Shown here piece after piece: positions 16,588-25,624 of a stretch of DNA of 64,000 nucleotides (the stretch's first letter is position 1; each line of letters starts with the position of its first letter). Both the position numbers and the translations under genes were made by a program. The notes beneath the pieces were generated by a model. The model worked only from the letters and a program-made list of their open reading frames with translations, was not told the DNA's origin and made no database searches. This DNA comes from an uncultured Victivallales bacterium (lineage in GTDB: Bacteria; Verrucomicrobiota; Lentisphaeria; Victivallales; UBA1829): contig CALXRL010000050.1 in the NCBI GenBank assembly GCA_944390735.1, forward strand, positions 50,910 through 114,909, in the 5' to 3' direction.

Positions 16588-18582
16588 TCAGGTCCCGGTC
16601 CGCCGGGGAGCGGAGTTTGAGGCGGGGGAAAGTTCCGGAATCCGGTCCTTGCGGTTCTTTTCCGCCAGGTCATCCCGCTGCCAGACCCGGACGTAATCGA
16701 CGGTGAAGTCCATGGGCAGTTTGTCGTCCTCGACGATGAATCCGCCCCAGCTGCCCATCTGCACACAGAATTTCAGGTAGATTGCCACGGAGGGCACCGC
16801 CGGACTTTCCCAGATCCCGACCGCTTTTCCGTTCAGATACCAGGTGATTTTCCCGGGTTCCCAGAGGATTCCCGCATTGACATACCCCTCCCGGTCCGCG
16901 CGGAAATAGATGCGGCTGTTCCCGGTTTTCTTGTGATTTGCCCCGTACCCGTCCCAGTGGCAGGCGATGTTGTTGCGGAAGGGGCCCAGACGGGTCGGGT
17001 GTTCGAAAATGTCGATCTCCGTTCCGCCGTTGACGGTGTTGCGCCGGTCTTTCCGCGCTGCCTGCCGTCCATGATCGGGCATTGCCCAGAACGCGGGCCA
17101 GAGACCCACCATCGGACAGACCCGGACCCGCGCTTCAAAATAGCCGTATCTCTGGGAAAACTTGTCGAACGAGGTCATGGCTCCCGCGGTATATTCCCGC
17201 GTCTCCGGCAGGGTTGGAATATCGTAGATGGTTCCGCGTTTTTTCTCGGCGCGAATGTGCAGGAAGCCGTCTTTGACGAAGACATTTTTCATGCTGTAAC
17301 GCTGGAGTTCCGTCGGCTGGAGCGCCGTCCAGGGGAGGCGCGGGGTCCAGAGTGTTTCCTGGAGTTTGTCTCCGTTGAATTCGTCTTCCAGAGTCAGGGT
17401 CCATTTCCCGGGGACCGGAGGACGTTTGCCGACCCACTCCGGAACGTCGGCGGGGGGACTGACCGAGCAGACGACTTTCTCTATGACGATTTCCGTCTGC
17501 CGATCCGTTTTCACGGGACCGACCACCGCGCCGAATGTTTCATCGCTGTAAAATCCGGTTCCGCCGCTTTCCGCCGCGCTCCGGACCCGTTCGCTGGCGG
17601 CATCGGAGATTTTTGCCTTGCCGTCGGACTGCACCGTGCTGCGCCAGATCTCTGTTCCGGCAAAGGGCAGGATCACAGTTTTTCTTTCGCCGGGAGCGAG
17701 AGTCGTTGTAATGCGCGTTCCGCTTTTCGGATCAATGTTGTTGAAATTGGTCATCTGACAGTAGACTTCCACCGCTTCGCTTCCGGGATTGCGGAGCGTG
17801 AATTCCGCCTGGTCGTAGTCGGAAAGATTCCAGATCTGTTTCGGTTTGTTGAGAATCACTCCGGGAACGCCGCGCGGCGGATTCGCCCGGAAAACGGCGC
17901 GGATCGTTCCGTCGGCTTCCTTCTTCACGGAAGCGGCTCGGGGATTGACATAGCGGTCGAATCTGCCGGTTTTGAAATCGACCAGCACGCCGTTTTCCGG
18001 TTTGACCAGCGCCGGCATCCATGCGGGAAGTTCTCCGGGGATTCCGGCGGCCCGGATGGAGTCGATCCGCAGATCAAGGCTCTTTTTCATGCCGTACAGA
18101 TAGAAGAAAACCTGGGAGATCCGTTTTGTGTCGAGAATGTAGTTGCGGCCGTACCCGTTGTTTGCGAAGTAGAGGCGGATTGTGGTGCTGCTTTTCGGCG
18201 GAATGTCGCCGAAGGCGGTGCTCTGCGTGCGGCGAGTCCGTCCGCTGCAGTCGTCGACACGCATCCAGACACGGACTTTTTCCTCATTGGGATTATAGAC
18301 TTCCGCATCGATCCTTCCGTATTTTGAGAGATCCCATCCTCCTTCGGGCGCGACCAGCGCGCCTCCGGGCCATTGCGTCTCTCCGGGGACCGCCGTGAAC
18401 TGCACCGCCTTTCCATTTCTGCCGTTCACGATGCGGAACGAGGCGTTTTTCTGTCCGATGGGGACCAGGGATCGAAAAAGATCGGGCCGTTCAAAGTTGT
18501 CCAGATTCTTCGGAACTTCCGCCGCTGCCGGGAAGAGCAGTGCCGCCGGGAAAATCAGGATTGCGCATAATTTCATCATCAT
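16588..18582 (-). CDS. Secreted GH16-family glycoside hydrolase
   Basis: 664 aa with a signal peptide (MMMKLCAILIFPAALLFPAAA). Two jelly-roll-like modules (about 25-200 and 205-390) precede a GH16 beta-jelly-roll (about 395-650; starts TLEDEFNGDKL). The GH16 catalytic motif is E-I-D-I-F-E near residue 523, with the nucleophile and acid/base Glu both present, preceded by YGYFEARVRV and WPAFWAMP. GH16 enzymes cleave beta-1,3/1,4-glucans or galactans such as laminarin, agar and carrageenan; the substrate here is not resolved. Third gene of a LacI, prepilin-like, GH16 operon, 53 bp after the prepilin-like gene. Confidence 0.87.
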   Translation of the reverse strand: MMMKLCAILIFPAALLFPAAAEVPKNLDNFERPDLFRSLVPIGQKNASFRIVNGRNGKAVQFTAVPGETQWPGGALVAPEGGWDLSKYGRIDAEVYNPNEEKVRVWMRVDDCSGRTRRTQSTAFGDIPPKSSTTIRLYFANNGYGRNYILDTKRISQVFFYLYGMKKSLDLRIDSIRAAGIPGELPAWMPALVKPENGVLVDFKTGRFDRYVNPRAASVKKEADGTIRAVFRANPPRGVPGVILNKPKQIWNLSDYDQAEFTLRNPGSEAVEVYCQMTNFNNIDPKSGTRITTTLAPGERKTVILPFAGTEIWRSTVQSDGKAKISDAASERVRSAAESGGTGFYSDETFGAVVGPVKTDRQTEIVIEKVVCSVSPPADVPEWVGKRPPVPGKWTLTLEDEFNGDKLQETLWTPRLPWTALQPTELQRYSMKNVFVKDGFLHIRAEKKRGTIYDIPTLPETREYTAGAMTSFDKFSQRYGYFEARVRVCPMVGLWPAFWAMPDHGRQAARKDRRNTVNGGTEIDIFEHPTRLGPFRNNIACHWDGYGANHKKTGNSRIYFRADREGYVNAGILWEPGKITWYLNGKAVGIWESPAVPSVAIYLKFCVQMGSWGGFIVEDDKLPMDFTVDYVRVWQRDDLAEKNRKDRIPELSPASNSAPRRTGT

Positions 18583-18635
18583 TCATTCATCTCCGGTTGT
18601 TCGTTGATATGGGGGCGGGGATTCGGGAAGAGCGG

Positions 18636-19391
18636 TCAGTATCCGCTGCTCAGATCCCAGTATTTTTCGAATGCGGCATCGGAACTTCCGTTCCAGATTT
18701 CGGCACTGGTGGCCTGGCCGACGTGTCCGTCGTAAAATGCGATGGTGGCGCGGTTGTTATGCCGATAGTAGACCTTCTGCATGGTGGAGGGCACACTGCC
18801 CCAGTTTAACAGTTCATCCACACCGAATGTTGTTGTCGGATCGGCCTCCTGAATGCGGCATCCGCCGTTCAGGGCGTCAATGAAATCCACTTTGCTGGAG
18901 GGAGCCTTGAGTTTGCCCAGCTTCACCGCGCGCACCTTCGGGTTCAGCCATTGATTGTTGACGGGCGTGATGTTGCGTCCGTAGGAGTTTTTCGGCGATG
19001 CGAATTTTTTATACTCCTTGTAGTGTTCGGCGTTGCTCTCAATGCCGTAGCGGTAGGCGCGGGATTCCGGACAGAGAAAGCGTCGGGCGCAGTTCTGCTT
19101 TTCCGTCGGCATCAGTTCGATTCCGGTCATTTTCATGTAGGACTCGTTCTGATACCACCAGCTGCCGGTGATGTAGCTGCTGTCGTCGCAGTAGACCACG
19201 GGCACGCTGACTCCGAAGTCCACCGCATACAGCTGGGTCCCCTGCGAAAAAAATTTGATGTTGTTGATGCAGCTGCTCTCCCTCGCCTTGGTGCGCGCCT
19301 TGCTCAAGGCGGGAAGAAGCATTCCCGTCAGAATGGCAAGAATTGTAATGACGATGAGAAGTTCAATCAGTGTGAAACAGGATTTTTTCAT
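18636..19391 (-). CDS. Prepilin-like protein in the GH16 operon
   Basis: 251 aa. MKKSC then [20 protein letters not shown], a pilin-type hydrophobic helix with Glu5; the residue before the Phe is Cys instead of Gly. CINNIK follows the helix, a second conserved Cys occurs in FLCPES, and the C-terminal end has the full H-x9-DG motif in [15 protein letters not shown]. Start and stop overlap: its ATG overlaps the LacI stop as ATGA, so the regulator and this protein are translationally coupled. Presumed membrane-anchored extracytoplasmic partner of the GH16 enzyme; its biochemical role is unknown. Confidence 0.83.
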   Translation of the reverse strand: MKKSCFTLIELLIVITILAILTGMLLPALSKARTKARESSCINNIKFFSQGTQLYAVDFGVSVPVVYCDDSSYITGSWWYQNESYMKMTGIELMPTEKQNCARRFLCPESRAYRYGIESNAEHYKEYKKFASPKNSYGRNITPVNNQWLNPKVRAVKLGKLKAPSSKVDFIDALNGGCRIQEADPTTTFGVDELLNWGSVPSTMQKVYYRHNNRATIAFYDGHVGQATSAEIWNGSSDAAFEKYWDLSSGY

Positions 19392-20494
19392 TTGCTTTCT
19401 CCGTTGTGCTCTGTGGATGTCGGACGGATGATATCATTTCTGTTTGAGAGGGTTCCGCATTTTCTTTCCGGATGTTCCGGCGGCGGAGCTGCGGAACGGC
19501 GGATTTTGATGGAGACCGGCAGGACGATTTCCCGAACCGCCGTGTCCCCCGAAAGCAGATGGGCGATGGCGCTCTCACACATCGGAACATAAGGGGGAGC
19601 CACCGAAGTGAGCTGCGGCGAGGAGAGACGATCGGTCGGCAGATTGCCGAATCCCACAACGGAGAGATCCTCCGGAACGCGGAGATTGCATCGCCAGGCC
19701 GCGCGCAGAACCACCATGGCGATCTCGTCGCAGTTGCAGACGAAGGCGGTCGGCCGGTCGGGGGAGCTGAGAATTTCGCATGCCGCCGTTTCCGAGCGCT
19801 CGAAGGTGTCGACGGGCTGATGGTTGTCGGTATTGCAGAGCCGTCCCTCCAGACGGGATCCGAAACTTTGGATTGCATCCAGAAACCCCTGCCGTCTGCG
19901 CAGGGTGAACGGCTGAAAATCCTCGAAGGCAATGTACATGAGTTTCCGGTGGCCGAGGCTGACCAGATATTCCACCACCTGACGCATTCCGTCATAATCG
20001 TCCGCAACGACGGAGGGCAGGGGCGGCGAGTTGAATGCGCTGTCCAGCAGAACAATCGGGATGCCCGCAGCCTGAAGGCGCTCCCGCAGCTCTTCGGCCT
20101 TCTGCCGATTGCGTGTCCGCAGCAGCACGCCGCACATCCGGTAGGCCTGACAGATATGCGCCAGTTCCTCCACGGAGGAGCGGGAGGAGAGAAGTTTGAT
20201 GGAATAATCCCGTTCCGTCGCATACCGGACCGCCGCCGAAATCAGCTGTCCTACGCTGATGGCCACCTCTTCGGAGACGTCAAAGCCGATGCACCCCAGA
20301 ATCCGGCTCTTGCCTTTGGCCACGGAGGTGGCAAGTTCATTCTGGCAGTAGCCGAGTTCCTGCGCGACATCCTTGACTTTCCGGCGCGTCTCGTCGCTGA
20401 TGTTGACTCCCTTGATATACCGGTTGTTCAGCACCAGTGAAACGGTCGTCCGGCTCACCGCCGCCGCTTTCGCAATGTCGGACATGGATACCAT
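19388..20494 (-). CDS. LacI-family repressor of the GH16 operon
   Basis: 368 aa. N-terminal LacI helix-turn-helix ([20 protein letters not shown]) with hinge helix, then a periplasmic-binding-protein-like sugar sensor (about 65-340). The C-terminus is extended by about 25 basic residues. First gene of the operon with the prepilin-like and GH16 genes. Its promoter has a perfect consensus followed at once by an 18 bp palindrome, and a second copy lies before the divergent esterase gene, so it probably represses itself, the operon and the esterase, released by a sugar ligand. Confidence 0.92.
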   Translation of the reverse strand: MVSMSDIAKAAAVSRTTVSLVLNNRYIKGVNISDETRRKVKDVAQELGYCQNELATSVAKGKSRILGCIGFDVSEEVAISVGQLISAAVRYATERDYSIKLLSSRSSVEELAHICQAYRMCGVLLRTRNRQKAEELRERLQAAGIPIVLLDSAFNSPPLPSVVADDYDGMRQVVEYLVSLGHRKLMYIAFEDFQPFTLRRRQGFLDAIQSFGSRLEGRLCNTDNHQPVDTFERSETAACEILSSPDRPTAFVCNCDEIAMVVLRAAWRCNLRVPEDLSVVGFGNLPTDRLSSPQLTSVAPPYVPMCESAIAHLLSGDTAVREIVLPVSIKIRRSAAPPPEHPERKCGTLSNRNDIIRPTSTEHNGESK

Positions 20495-20600
20495 GACGTC
20501 TCTTCCTTTTTCCCTTGTTCGCCGATTCCCGGAAAATCCGCCGCCGGATCATCGTTCTCTTCCGGGGAGAAATCGGGAAATCCTTCCTTCTTTTCCTCTG

Positions 20601-20618
20601 TGATAACTCGCGTTATTA
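20601..20618. promoter_or_regulatory. LacI-type operator O1
   Basis: TGATAACTCGCGTTATTA, a near-perfect palindrome with central CG, as LacI-family operators have. It begins at the -10 box of the LacI gene promoter and would cover its transcription start. It matches O2 at 16 of 18 positions. Confidence 0.8.
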
Positions 20619-20647
20619 ATTATAAGCGATAAGCAAACTTTTGTCAA
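20619..20647 (-). promoter_or_regulatory. Consensus sigma70 promoter of the LacI/prepilin/GH16 operon
   Basis: TTGACA (20647-20642), 17 bases, TATAAT (20624-20619): the perfect consensus. Operator O1 follows directly. Confidence 0.9.
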
Positions 20648-20925
20648 GGGGGTGTTTGAAAAAAAGGATTCTTTTTCCGGAACGGAGGGTGTTTTTTCCG
20701 AAGGTCCGCCAGGGGAGAGGCAAGGTTTTCGGAGCGTTCCATGAGAGAAACAAGGCCTCTTTTTATGCTTGAAATTCAATGATTTCTCCGAAAGACACGG
20801 AGTCCGGCTGCGGAGCGTTTCCCGGGGAGCGACCGATCTCTTTTTTCCCCGGAAAGAGAAAGACTCAGAAAGAAGCCGGAAGAAAACGACAATGAAAAAA
20901 ATGAAAAAATTCCCGTTTTTGCTCT

Positions 20926-20943
20926 TGATAACACGGGTTATTA
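20926..20943. promoter_or_regulatory. LacI-type operator O2
   Basis: TGATAACACGGGTTATTA, 325 bases from O1 and 66 bases before the esterase gene. It overlaps a possible -35 box (TTGATA, 20925-20930) that would serve with TACTGT 17 bases on. The pair of operators could allow DNA looping. Confidence 0.78.
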
Positions 20944-21008
20944 AGGATACTGTAAAACAGAAGAATCGCCAGAGAATAAGGAAAAACGAAAACCGGAGGA
21001 GAAACAGA

Positions 21009-22340
21009 ATGCGATCCAAATTCCCGATGTTCTCATTGTTGTGCCTGCTTGGGCTGATCTGGAGTCTGTCCCTGCCAGGAGCGGAATCCGCCGCGCAGCT
21101 GACGTTGAAATGTGATCGGCCGGGGCATCTGGCCAAAGCGGGAGAGGTGGTGAATGTGACCATTCATCTTTCGCGGGAGGGCCGGCCGCTGGCCGATGCG
21201 CCGCTTCTCTGGCTTCTGGAAGGTCATTCCAGCGTCTACGGGTACCACCACGGGAAAACGGATGGGGAAGGGAATCTGAAGATTCGCACTTCGCTGGACC
21301 GCCCGGGTTTTCTGCGGATTCTTGCGGTGTTCAAAAGCGGAAAGGCGGGAGAGAAGGAGGTTCAGGCGCGTCTCGGAATCGGAGTGGATGTGGAGAAGAT
21401 CACGGCTTCGCGTCCCAAACCCGCCGATTTCGACGCCTGCTGGGATTCGGAAATTGCCGCCATGAAAGCCATGCCGATCCGGGCCGAGGTCACTCCTGTG
21501 GAGGTGACCAATCCGAATTACAGGGATCGTGTGGCGATGTATGATGTCAAGATCAACGCGCCGGGGGATCAGCCGTTTGTGTACGGATATCTTTGTCTTC
21601 CGCGGAATGCCGCGTCGAAATCGCTGCCGATCATGATGTCGTATCAGGGGGCGGGGTTCCGGAGTTCTTCGCAGACGCTTTACCTTGCGTCGCTGGGCCG
21701 CATGGTGCTTGACGTCAACGCGCATGGACTCCCCAACGGGCGCAGCCGCGAATTTTACGCGGAGGCCGCCCGGAAGAATGCGGACTACCGTTATCGCGGA
21801 AGCGACCGGAGGGAAACCATTTATTTCCGCTCCATGATTCTGCGGGCTGTTCGCGCCCTGCAATATATGAAGACCCGGCCGGAATGGGATGGACGCACCA
21901 TTCTGGTCTCCGGCGGAAGTCAGGGGGGCGGACAGGCACTGGCCGTCGCCGGACTGGATCCCGATGTGACCTTCTGTTTTGCCGGAGTTCCCGCGCTGGC
22001 CGATCATGGTGGTGTGCTTGCCGGCCGTCAGAGCGGTTGGCCCCAGATTCTCAAGACCGCGAAACGGGCCGGGTATCCGGCGAAGATCGAGGCGTGTGAT
22101 TTTGTCGATGCGGTTTTCTTCGCCTCCCGGATCAAACGGGCGGAATGTCTGCTGAGCGTCGGCTTCTTTGATTTCGTCTGTGCGCCGGACAGCGTGTACG
22201 CCGCGTACAATGCCATTCCGTCTCCGCACAAGAAGATCCTGCATGACGTGCAGAGCGATCATACGATGCCGCTTTCCACCCATCTTGCCGGTCAGAAGGC
22301 CGGAACGGAACACATCAAAGCGCGGAACGCGGGGAAATAA
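21009..22340 (+). CDS. Secreted acetylxylan esterase-like (AXE1/CE7) hydrolase
   Basis: 443 aa with a signal peptide (MRSKFPMFSLLCLLGLIWS then LSLPGAES). An Ig-like or Big-1-like domain (about 30-130; DGEGNLKIRTS) precedes an alpha/beta hydrolase of the AXE1 type. The triad is visible: Ser304 in SGGSQGG, Asp388 in GFFDFV and His418 in SDHTMP, with the spacing seen in CE7 esterases. Likely removes acetyl groups from a polysaccharide or oligosaccharide outside the cytoplasmic membrane. The ATG at 21009 has a GGAGGAG site. Divergent from the GH16 operon and carrying the same operator, it should be induced with it, so the target glycan may be acetylated. Confidence 0.85.
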   Translation: MRSKFPMFSLLCLLGLIWSLSLPGAESAAQLTLKCDRPGHLAKAGEVVNVTIHLSREGRPLADAPLLWLLEGHSSVYGYHHGKTDGEGNLKIRTSLDRPGFLRILAVFKSGKAGEKEVQARLGIGVDVEKITASRPKPADFDACWDSEIAAMKAMPIRAEVTPVEVTNPNYRDRVAMYDVKINAPGDQPFVYGYLCLPRNAASKSLPIMMSYQGAGFRSSSQTLYLASLGRMVLDVNAHGLPNGRSREFYAEAARKNADYRYRGSDRRETIYFRSMILRAVRALQYMKTRPEWDGRTILVSGGSQGGGQALAVAGLDPDVTFCFAGVPALADHGGVLAGRQSGWPQILKTAKRAGYPAKIEACDFVDAVFFASRIKRAECLLSVGFFDFVCAPDSVYAAYNAIPSPHKKILHDVQSDHTMPLSTHLAGQKAGTEHIKARNAGK

Positions 22341-22356
22341 GCGGCGTCTGCGGCCG

Positions 22357-22382
22357 GCTTTCCCGCAGAGGGGGGGGAAAGC
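22357..22382. terminator. Hairpin between convergent esterase and DUF4832-like genes
   Basis: GCTTTCCC (22357-22364) pairs with GGGAAAGC (22375-22382). It lies within the 45 bp gap between two convergent stops and could serve both directions; neither side has a clear U tract. Confidence 0.4.
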
Positions 22383-22385
22383 GTC

Positions 22386-23807
22386 TCAGAACCGGAGGCG
22401 GATGAGATTGTCCGTCCGGGAAGAGTCGTTTCCCAGTTCCAGAATGTGTCCGCGGGATTCGATGCCGGCGGCTGGATGTTCGCCTGGGGGGAGGAGAACG
22501 GTGCAGGTTTCGGCTTCTCCGCTTTCCAGGGGTCCTTTTCCGGGGATGGAGACGGAGTGGCTGTCGGTGGCAATCCGGATGGAATAGGGTTCCCGGAAGG
22601 GGGCTCTTCCCGAGTTCCGGATCGTCAGGGAGAGATGTCCTTCTTCGAGTTTTGCGGTTTCGATTTCGAGTCGGTATCCGCACTCCCGTGCCATCATTCG
22701 CCAGATCTCTTTTTCCTCTTCGCGGGTCAGCGCGTCGTATTCCTCCGGATAGAAGCGGTAGAAGGAGTAGATCTTTTTTTCCGCGATGGGAAGATCCCGG
22801 TCCACGTTGAGGATTCCGAGTCCCTGCGATTCTCCGCCGCGATGCCAGTAGGAGATTCCGCAGTCGAGAGCTTCGCGGAGTCCTTCGGGCAGGATCAGAT
22901 TTTCCATGGCGATTTTGGTTCTGGAACGGAAGTGGAGGAAGAGATCGCGGACCTCGTCCTCCAGGAACCGGGAGCGGGTTCCGTGCCAGTTTTTGCCGAT
23001 GCCGTCGAATTTCAGGATGATCCCGAGTTTGACCGCGTGTTCGAAGATTTCAGCGGCATCCTCCAGTCCGTAAAGATCGCGTCCGCCGGGGGTTTCGGAG
23101 AAGGCCGGCGCGCCGATGTCCTGGACCAGCGGGGTATCCGGAAACGCCTCGCGGTAAACATCGAGGATCCGTTTGTGCGCCGCGATGTAGTTCGGCAGGG
23201 AGAGTCCCGCGTCGAACCAGGGTTTCAGCGGTCCGTGATCGGCGATGTGCATTTCGCCCCAGCGGCCCATGTGACCGACGACGACATATTCCACATTCGG
23301 ATTTCCGTTGTATCTCCGTCCCATGGCGCGCACCAGCTGTTCGGTTTTTTCCAGATAGACTTCGTCCCAGTAGACCGGATAGCGGACCGGCGCGTTTCCA
23401 TGTTCCGGGATGTTGTTCAGAAGAAAGGTTCCGCGATAGGCGTCGATGGGTTCGTCGATGAACGCGGCTCCGGCGTCGAAGACCCATTGGGGGACCCCTT
23501 CCTGATAGCAGGTGCCGAGCGTGTCCATTCCCCGGATCTGGAGGGCGACCTTGAATCCGGCGTTGATCCAGGAGCGGAAACACCCTTCCCAGTCGGGATG
23601 TTCCCAGAGATATCGTCCCTCTTCCGGTTCCAGCGCGCACCAGGGAAGATGGATCGCGATCTTGTCCGCGAGGCGTTCCTTCCGGAACCAGGCGTCTTCC
23701 GGGACTGCGGAAAACGGCAGTTTGTGATATCCCCGCTGCAGATAGAGGATCCCGCAGCCGGGATTGTGCAGGATCCGATGGTTTTTAGGTGGATGAAAAA
23801 CAGCCAT
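22386..23807 (-). CDS. Cytoplasmic glycosidase-like TIM-barrel protein (DUF4832-like)
   Basis: 473 aa without a signal peptide. The N-terminal three quarters look like a TIM barrel of the beta-galactosidase/GH42-like type (start HNPGCGILYLQRGY; PWCALEPEEGRYLWEHPDWE; GHMGRWGEMHI around residue 180). The C-terminal 100 residues look like the beta-sandwich of DUF4832. The glutamates in GRWGEMH and in KIAMENLILPEG (about residue 300) are candidates for the catalytic pair. Lies 11 bp after a LacI gene in a two-gene operon. No prepilin-like gene accompanies it, consistent with a cytoplasmic location acting on an imported oligosaccharide. Exact family and activity uncertain. Confidence 0.6.
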   Translation of the reverse strand: MAVFHPPKNHRILHNPGCGILYLQRGYHKLPFSAVPEDAWFRKERLADKIAIHLPWCALEPEEGRYLWEHPDWEGCFRSWINAGFKVALQIRGMDTLGTCYQEGVPQWVFDAGAAFIDEPIDAYRGTFLLNNIPEHGNAPVRYPVYWDEVYLEKTEQLVRAMGRRYNGNPNVEYVVVGHMGRWGEMHIADHGPLKPWFDAGLSLPNYIAAHKRILDVYREAFPDTPLVQDIGAPAFSETPGGRDLYGLEDAAEIFEHAVKLGIILKFDGIGKNWHGTRSRFLEDEVRDLFLHFRSRTKIAMENLILPEGLREALDCGISYWHRGGESQGLGILNVDRDLPIAEKKIYSFYRFYPEEYDALTREEEKEIWRMMARECGYRLEIETAKLEEGHLSLTIRNSGRAPFREPYSIRIATDSHSVSIPGKGPLESGEAETCTVLLPPGEHPAAGIESRGHILELGNDSSRTDNLIRLRF

Positions 23808-23818
23808 GGGTTCTCTCC

Positions 23819-24787
23819 TCAGCAGAAAAATTCCGTATTGTCCGGCGGCAGGGTGGCGATGGGATGAAACCGCGTCGGCAGTTCCAGACTTTCCGCACGT
23901 TTCCCTTCCAGCTTGTCCAGCAGAAGGCGGACGGTTTTCCGGACCAGATCCGGAAGATCGCTTCGGATCGCGCCGACCACTCTTTCGTCGGAAAATGCCG
24001 GATGATAAAAATGATAGTTCGTGACAATTTCCGGTTTGTAGTCCGGAAATTCCGTCCGGATGAGCCGGAGAAGCTGAACGGTGGTCTGCCAGCCGTGCGA
24101 GAGAATGGCCGAGGGCGCCCGGCGGCAGATGTCCCGGAGAATTTCCTCGCGGGCGGACCGGTCCGGAACCGTTGTCTGTGTATTCAGATCAATTCCGTTC
24201 CTGCGGCACTCATCCCTGACCACGTCGTTCCAGTCGCAGTATTCGCTGTAAATGGCGAACAGATCCCGCGTCCCCCGCGAGGCCAGAAAAGCGACCGCCT
24301 CCTTCAGGGCGTCGGCGCTGCTGCTTTTGGCGTAGAGAAAATGGTCCGACTTCTGTTCGATCAGAACAATCGGGAAACTGGTGGCATCCGTGGTGTCGGG
24401 AAACATCTGTTCGCAGTAAAGGATTCCGTCGCACTGGCGTTCGATCAGGGAGCAGAGACTTTTCTGTTCCTCTTTTCTGCCGTAGTCGCAGAGGGAGATC
24501 AGCAGCTGATAGCCGGCCGCCTTCACCTCCCGCAGCGTATAATCGGCGAACAGCGAGAAATACGGATTGCGCAGATTGCTGATGACCAGTCCTATGGTTT
24601 TTGTCCTCCCGTTCTTGAGGGAGCGCGCAATGGCCGAGGGCCTGTAATTGAGTTTTTTGACGGCCTCGTCGATGCGCCGTTTGGTCTCCTGCCGCATTCG
24701 CGCGTCCGGATTGTGACTCAGATATTTGGATACCAGAGTAAAGGAGATGCCCGCTTCCTTTGCCACGTCCTTCAACGTTGTTCTCAT
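23819..24787 (-). CDS. LacI-family transcriptional regulator
   Basis: 322 aa. Helix-turn-helix TLKDVAKEAGISFTLVSKYL at the start, hinge YRPSAIARSLKNGRTKTIG, then a sugar-binding-protein-like sensor. The reading frame is open far upstream to 25243, but that part is unlike the family; the ATG at 24787 fits the HTH and the promoter 62 bases upstream. Cotranscribed with the DUF4832-like protein and probably repressing both. The palindrome TCTAACGTTTGA at its predicted start site is the likely operator. Confidence 0.9.
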   Translation of the reverse strand: MRTTLKDVAKEAGISFTLVSKYLSHNPDARMRQETKRRIDEAVKKLNYRPSAIARSLKNGRTKTIGLVISNLRNPYFSLFADYTLREVKAAGYQLLISLCDYGRKEEQKSLCSLIERQCDGILYCEQMFPDTTDATSFPIVLIEQKSDHFLYAKSSSADALKEAVAFLASRGTRDLFAIYSEYCDWNDVVRDECRRNGIDLNTQTTVPDRSAREEILRDICRRAPSAILSHGWQTTVQLLRLIRTEFPDYKPEIVTNYHFYHPAFSDERVVGAIRSDLPDLVRKTVRLLLDKLEGKRAESLELPTRFHPIATLPPDNTEFFC

Positions 24788-24829
24788 CGAATCGGATGTC
24801 CTGTGTTGAATGTTTCTTTCTTCTGCTGC

Positions 24830-24841
24830 TCTAACGTTTGA
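24830..24841. promoter_or_regulatory. Possible operator for the LacI regulator at 23819
   Basis: TCTAACGTTTGA is a palindrome around CG with one mismatch pair, positioned over the predicted transcription start (-10 box ends at 24849). Confidence 0.5.
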
Positions 24842-24848
24842 CCTGTTC

Positions 24849-24877
24849 ATTATAACCCATTCGGCGCGATTTGTCAA
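24849..24877 (-). promoter_or_regulatory. Consensus sigma70 promoter of the LacI/DUF4832-like operon
   Basis: TTGACA (24877-24872), 17 bases, TATAAT (24854-24849): a perfect consensus match. Confidence 0.9.
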
Positions 24878-25040
24878 GGGGAGAAAGCGAGCTTTCCGCG
24901 GAGGTTTTTTCTTTTTTTTGGCTTTCCCGGCTGATTTCCGCTTGCAAGAAAGGCGGAGAGATGATATTCTCCTTCGAGAAAGGAATTTCGGGGAAAACGC
25001 CTTGCGAACTCCTTTCCGCTGAATTGGAGAAAACGGAAAC

Positions 25041-25580
25041 ATGAGACACAGCGGCAGATGGTATCTGGAACAGATTCGGGCGATACTGATTCTTCCATTT
25101 ACGGTGACAGTGGTGATTCCGCTTCTTTTGTGGATCGCGTTCCCGGGATGGGGAAAAACATGGAACGCCTGGTTTCTTGGAATCGCACTTCCGATCGGTG
25201 CGGCGGGCCTCGTCCTTTTCCTGCGGACACTCCGACTTTTCATGGGAATCGGGGATGGAACGCTGGCTCCCTGGAATCCGCCACGCCATCTGGTGGTTGC
25301 CGGACCTTACGCCTATGTCCGCAATCCGATGCTTTCCGGGGTGTTTCTGATTCTTTTTGCGGAGTCTCTTGCCGTTCAGTCCGGTGCGATAGCTCTCTGG
25401 CTGGTGATATTTTTCCTCATCAATGTGTTGTATTTCCGCTGGTCGGAAGAGCCCGGACTGCGAAGACGCTTCGGAGACGAGTATGAGGAATACTGCCGGA
25501 ATGTTCCACGGTTTATTCCGCGTTTGACCCCCTGGATCCGCGGGGAACGGGGGATTCCCGGAGACCGCACCGGAACCTGA
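25041..25580 (+). CDS. Isoprenylcysteine carboxyl methyltransferase-family membrane protein
   Basis: 179 aa integral membrane protein with four or five hydrophobic segments (about 15-40, 48-70, 95-140). The C-terminal half carries the ICMT/PEMT-family SAM-binding pattern: GPYAYVRNPML (about 90-100), then RWSEEPGLRRRFGDEYEEY and a final VPRFIPRLTPW. Bacterial members methylate unknown lipid or isoprenoid substrates; the substrate here cannot be inferred. The ATG has a GGAGAAAACGGAAAC upstream region. It is a single gene divergent from the LacI operon with no obvious functional link. Confidence 0.82.
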   Translation: MRHSGRWYLEQIRAILILPFTVTVVIPLLLWIAFPGWGKTWNAWFLGIALPIGAAGLVLFLRTLRLFMGIGDGTLAPWNPPRHLVVAGPYAYVRNPMLSGVFLILFAESLAVQSGAIALWLVIFFLINVLYFRWSEEPGLRRRFGDEYEEYCRNVPRFIPRLTPWIRGERGIPGDRTGT

Positions 25581-25624
25581 CGGCTCCTCCGGGCGGATCA
25601 TCCGCTCCGCTGTCCGGTGGAAGA

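Larger units (their letters stand above)
20495..21008. other. Divergent regulatory interval between the LacI and esterase genes
   Basis: 514 bp without a supported gene. It carries the LacI promoter and two matching operators at 20601 and 20926. A long in-frame extension of the esterase reading frame up to 20769 is not accepted because its residues are low-complexity and the signal peptide starts at 21009. Nothing else recognised. Confidence 0.7.

Noticed and set aside
20769..21008. N-terminal extension of the AXE1-like gene by 80 codons
   Set aside because: Low-complexity Lys/Arg-rich residues, contains the O2 operator, and the signal peptide and GGAGGAG site fit the ATG at 21009.
24788..25243. 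152-codon N-terminal extension of the LacI gene
   Set aside because: Covers the consensus promoter and part of the divergent gene; the LacI HTH must be at the N-terminus.
25593..25605. GCGGAT-C-ATCCGC as a terminator between umuC and the methyltransferase-family gene
   Set aside because: A 1-base loop cannot form a hairpin with the full stem and there is no T run.
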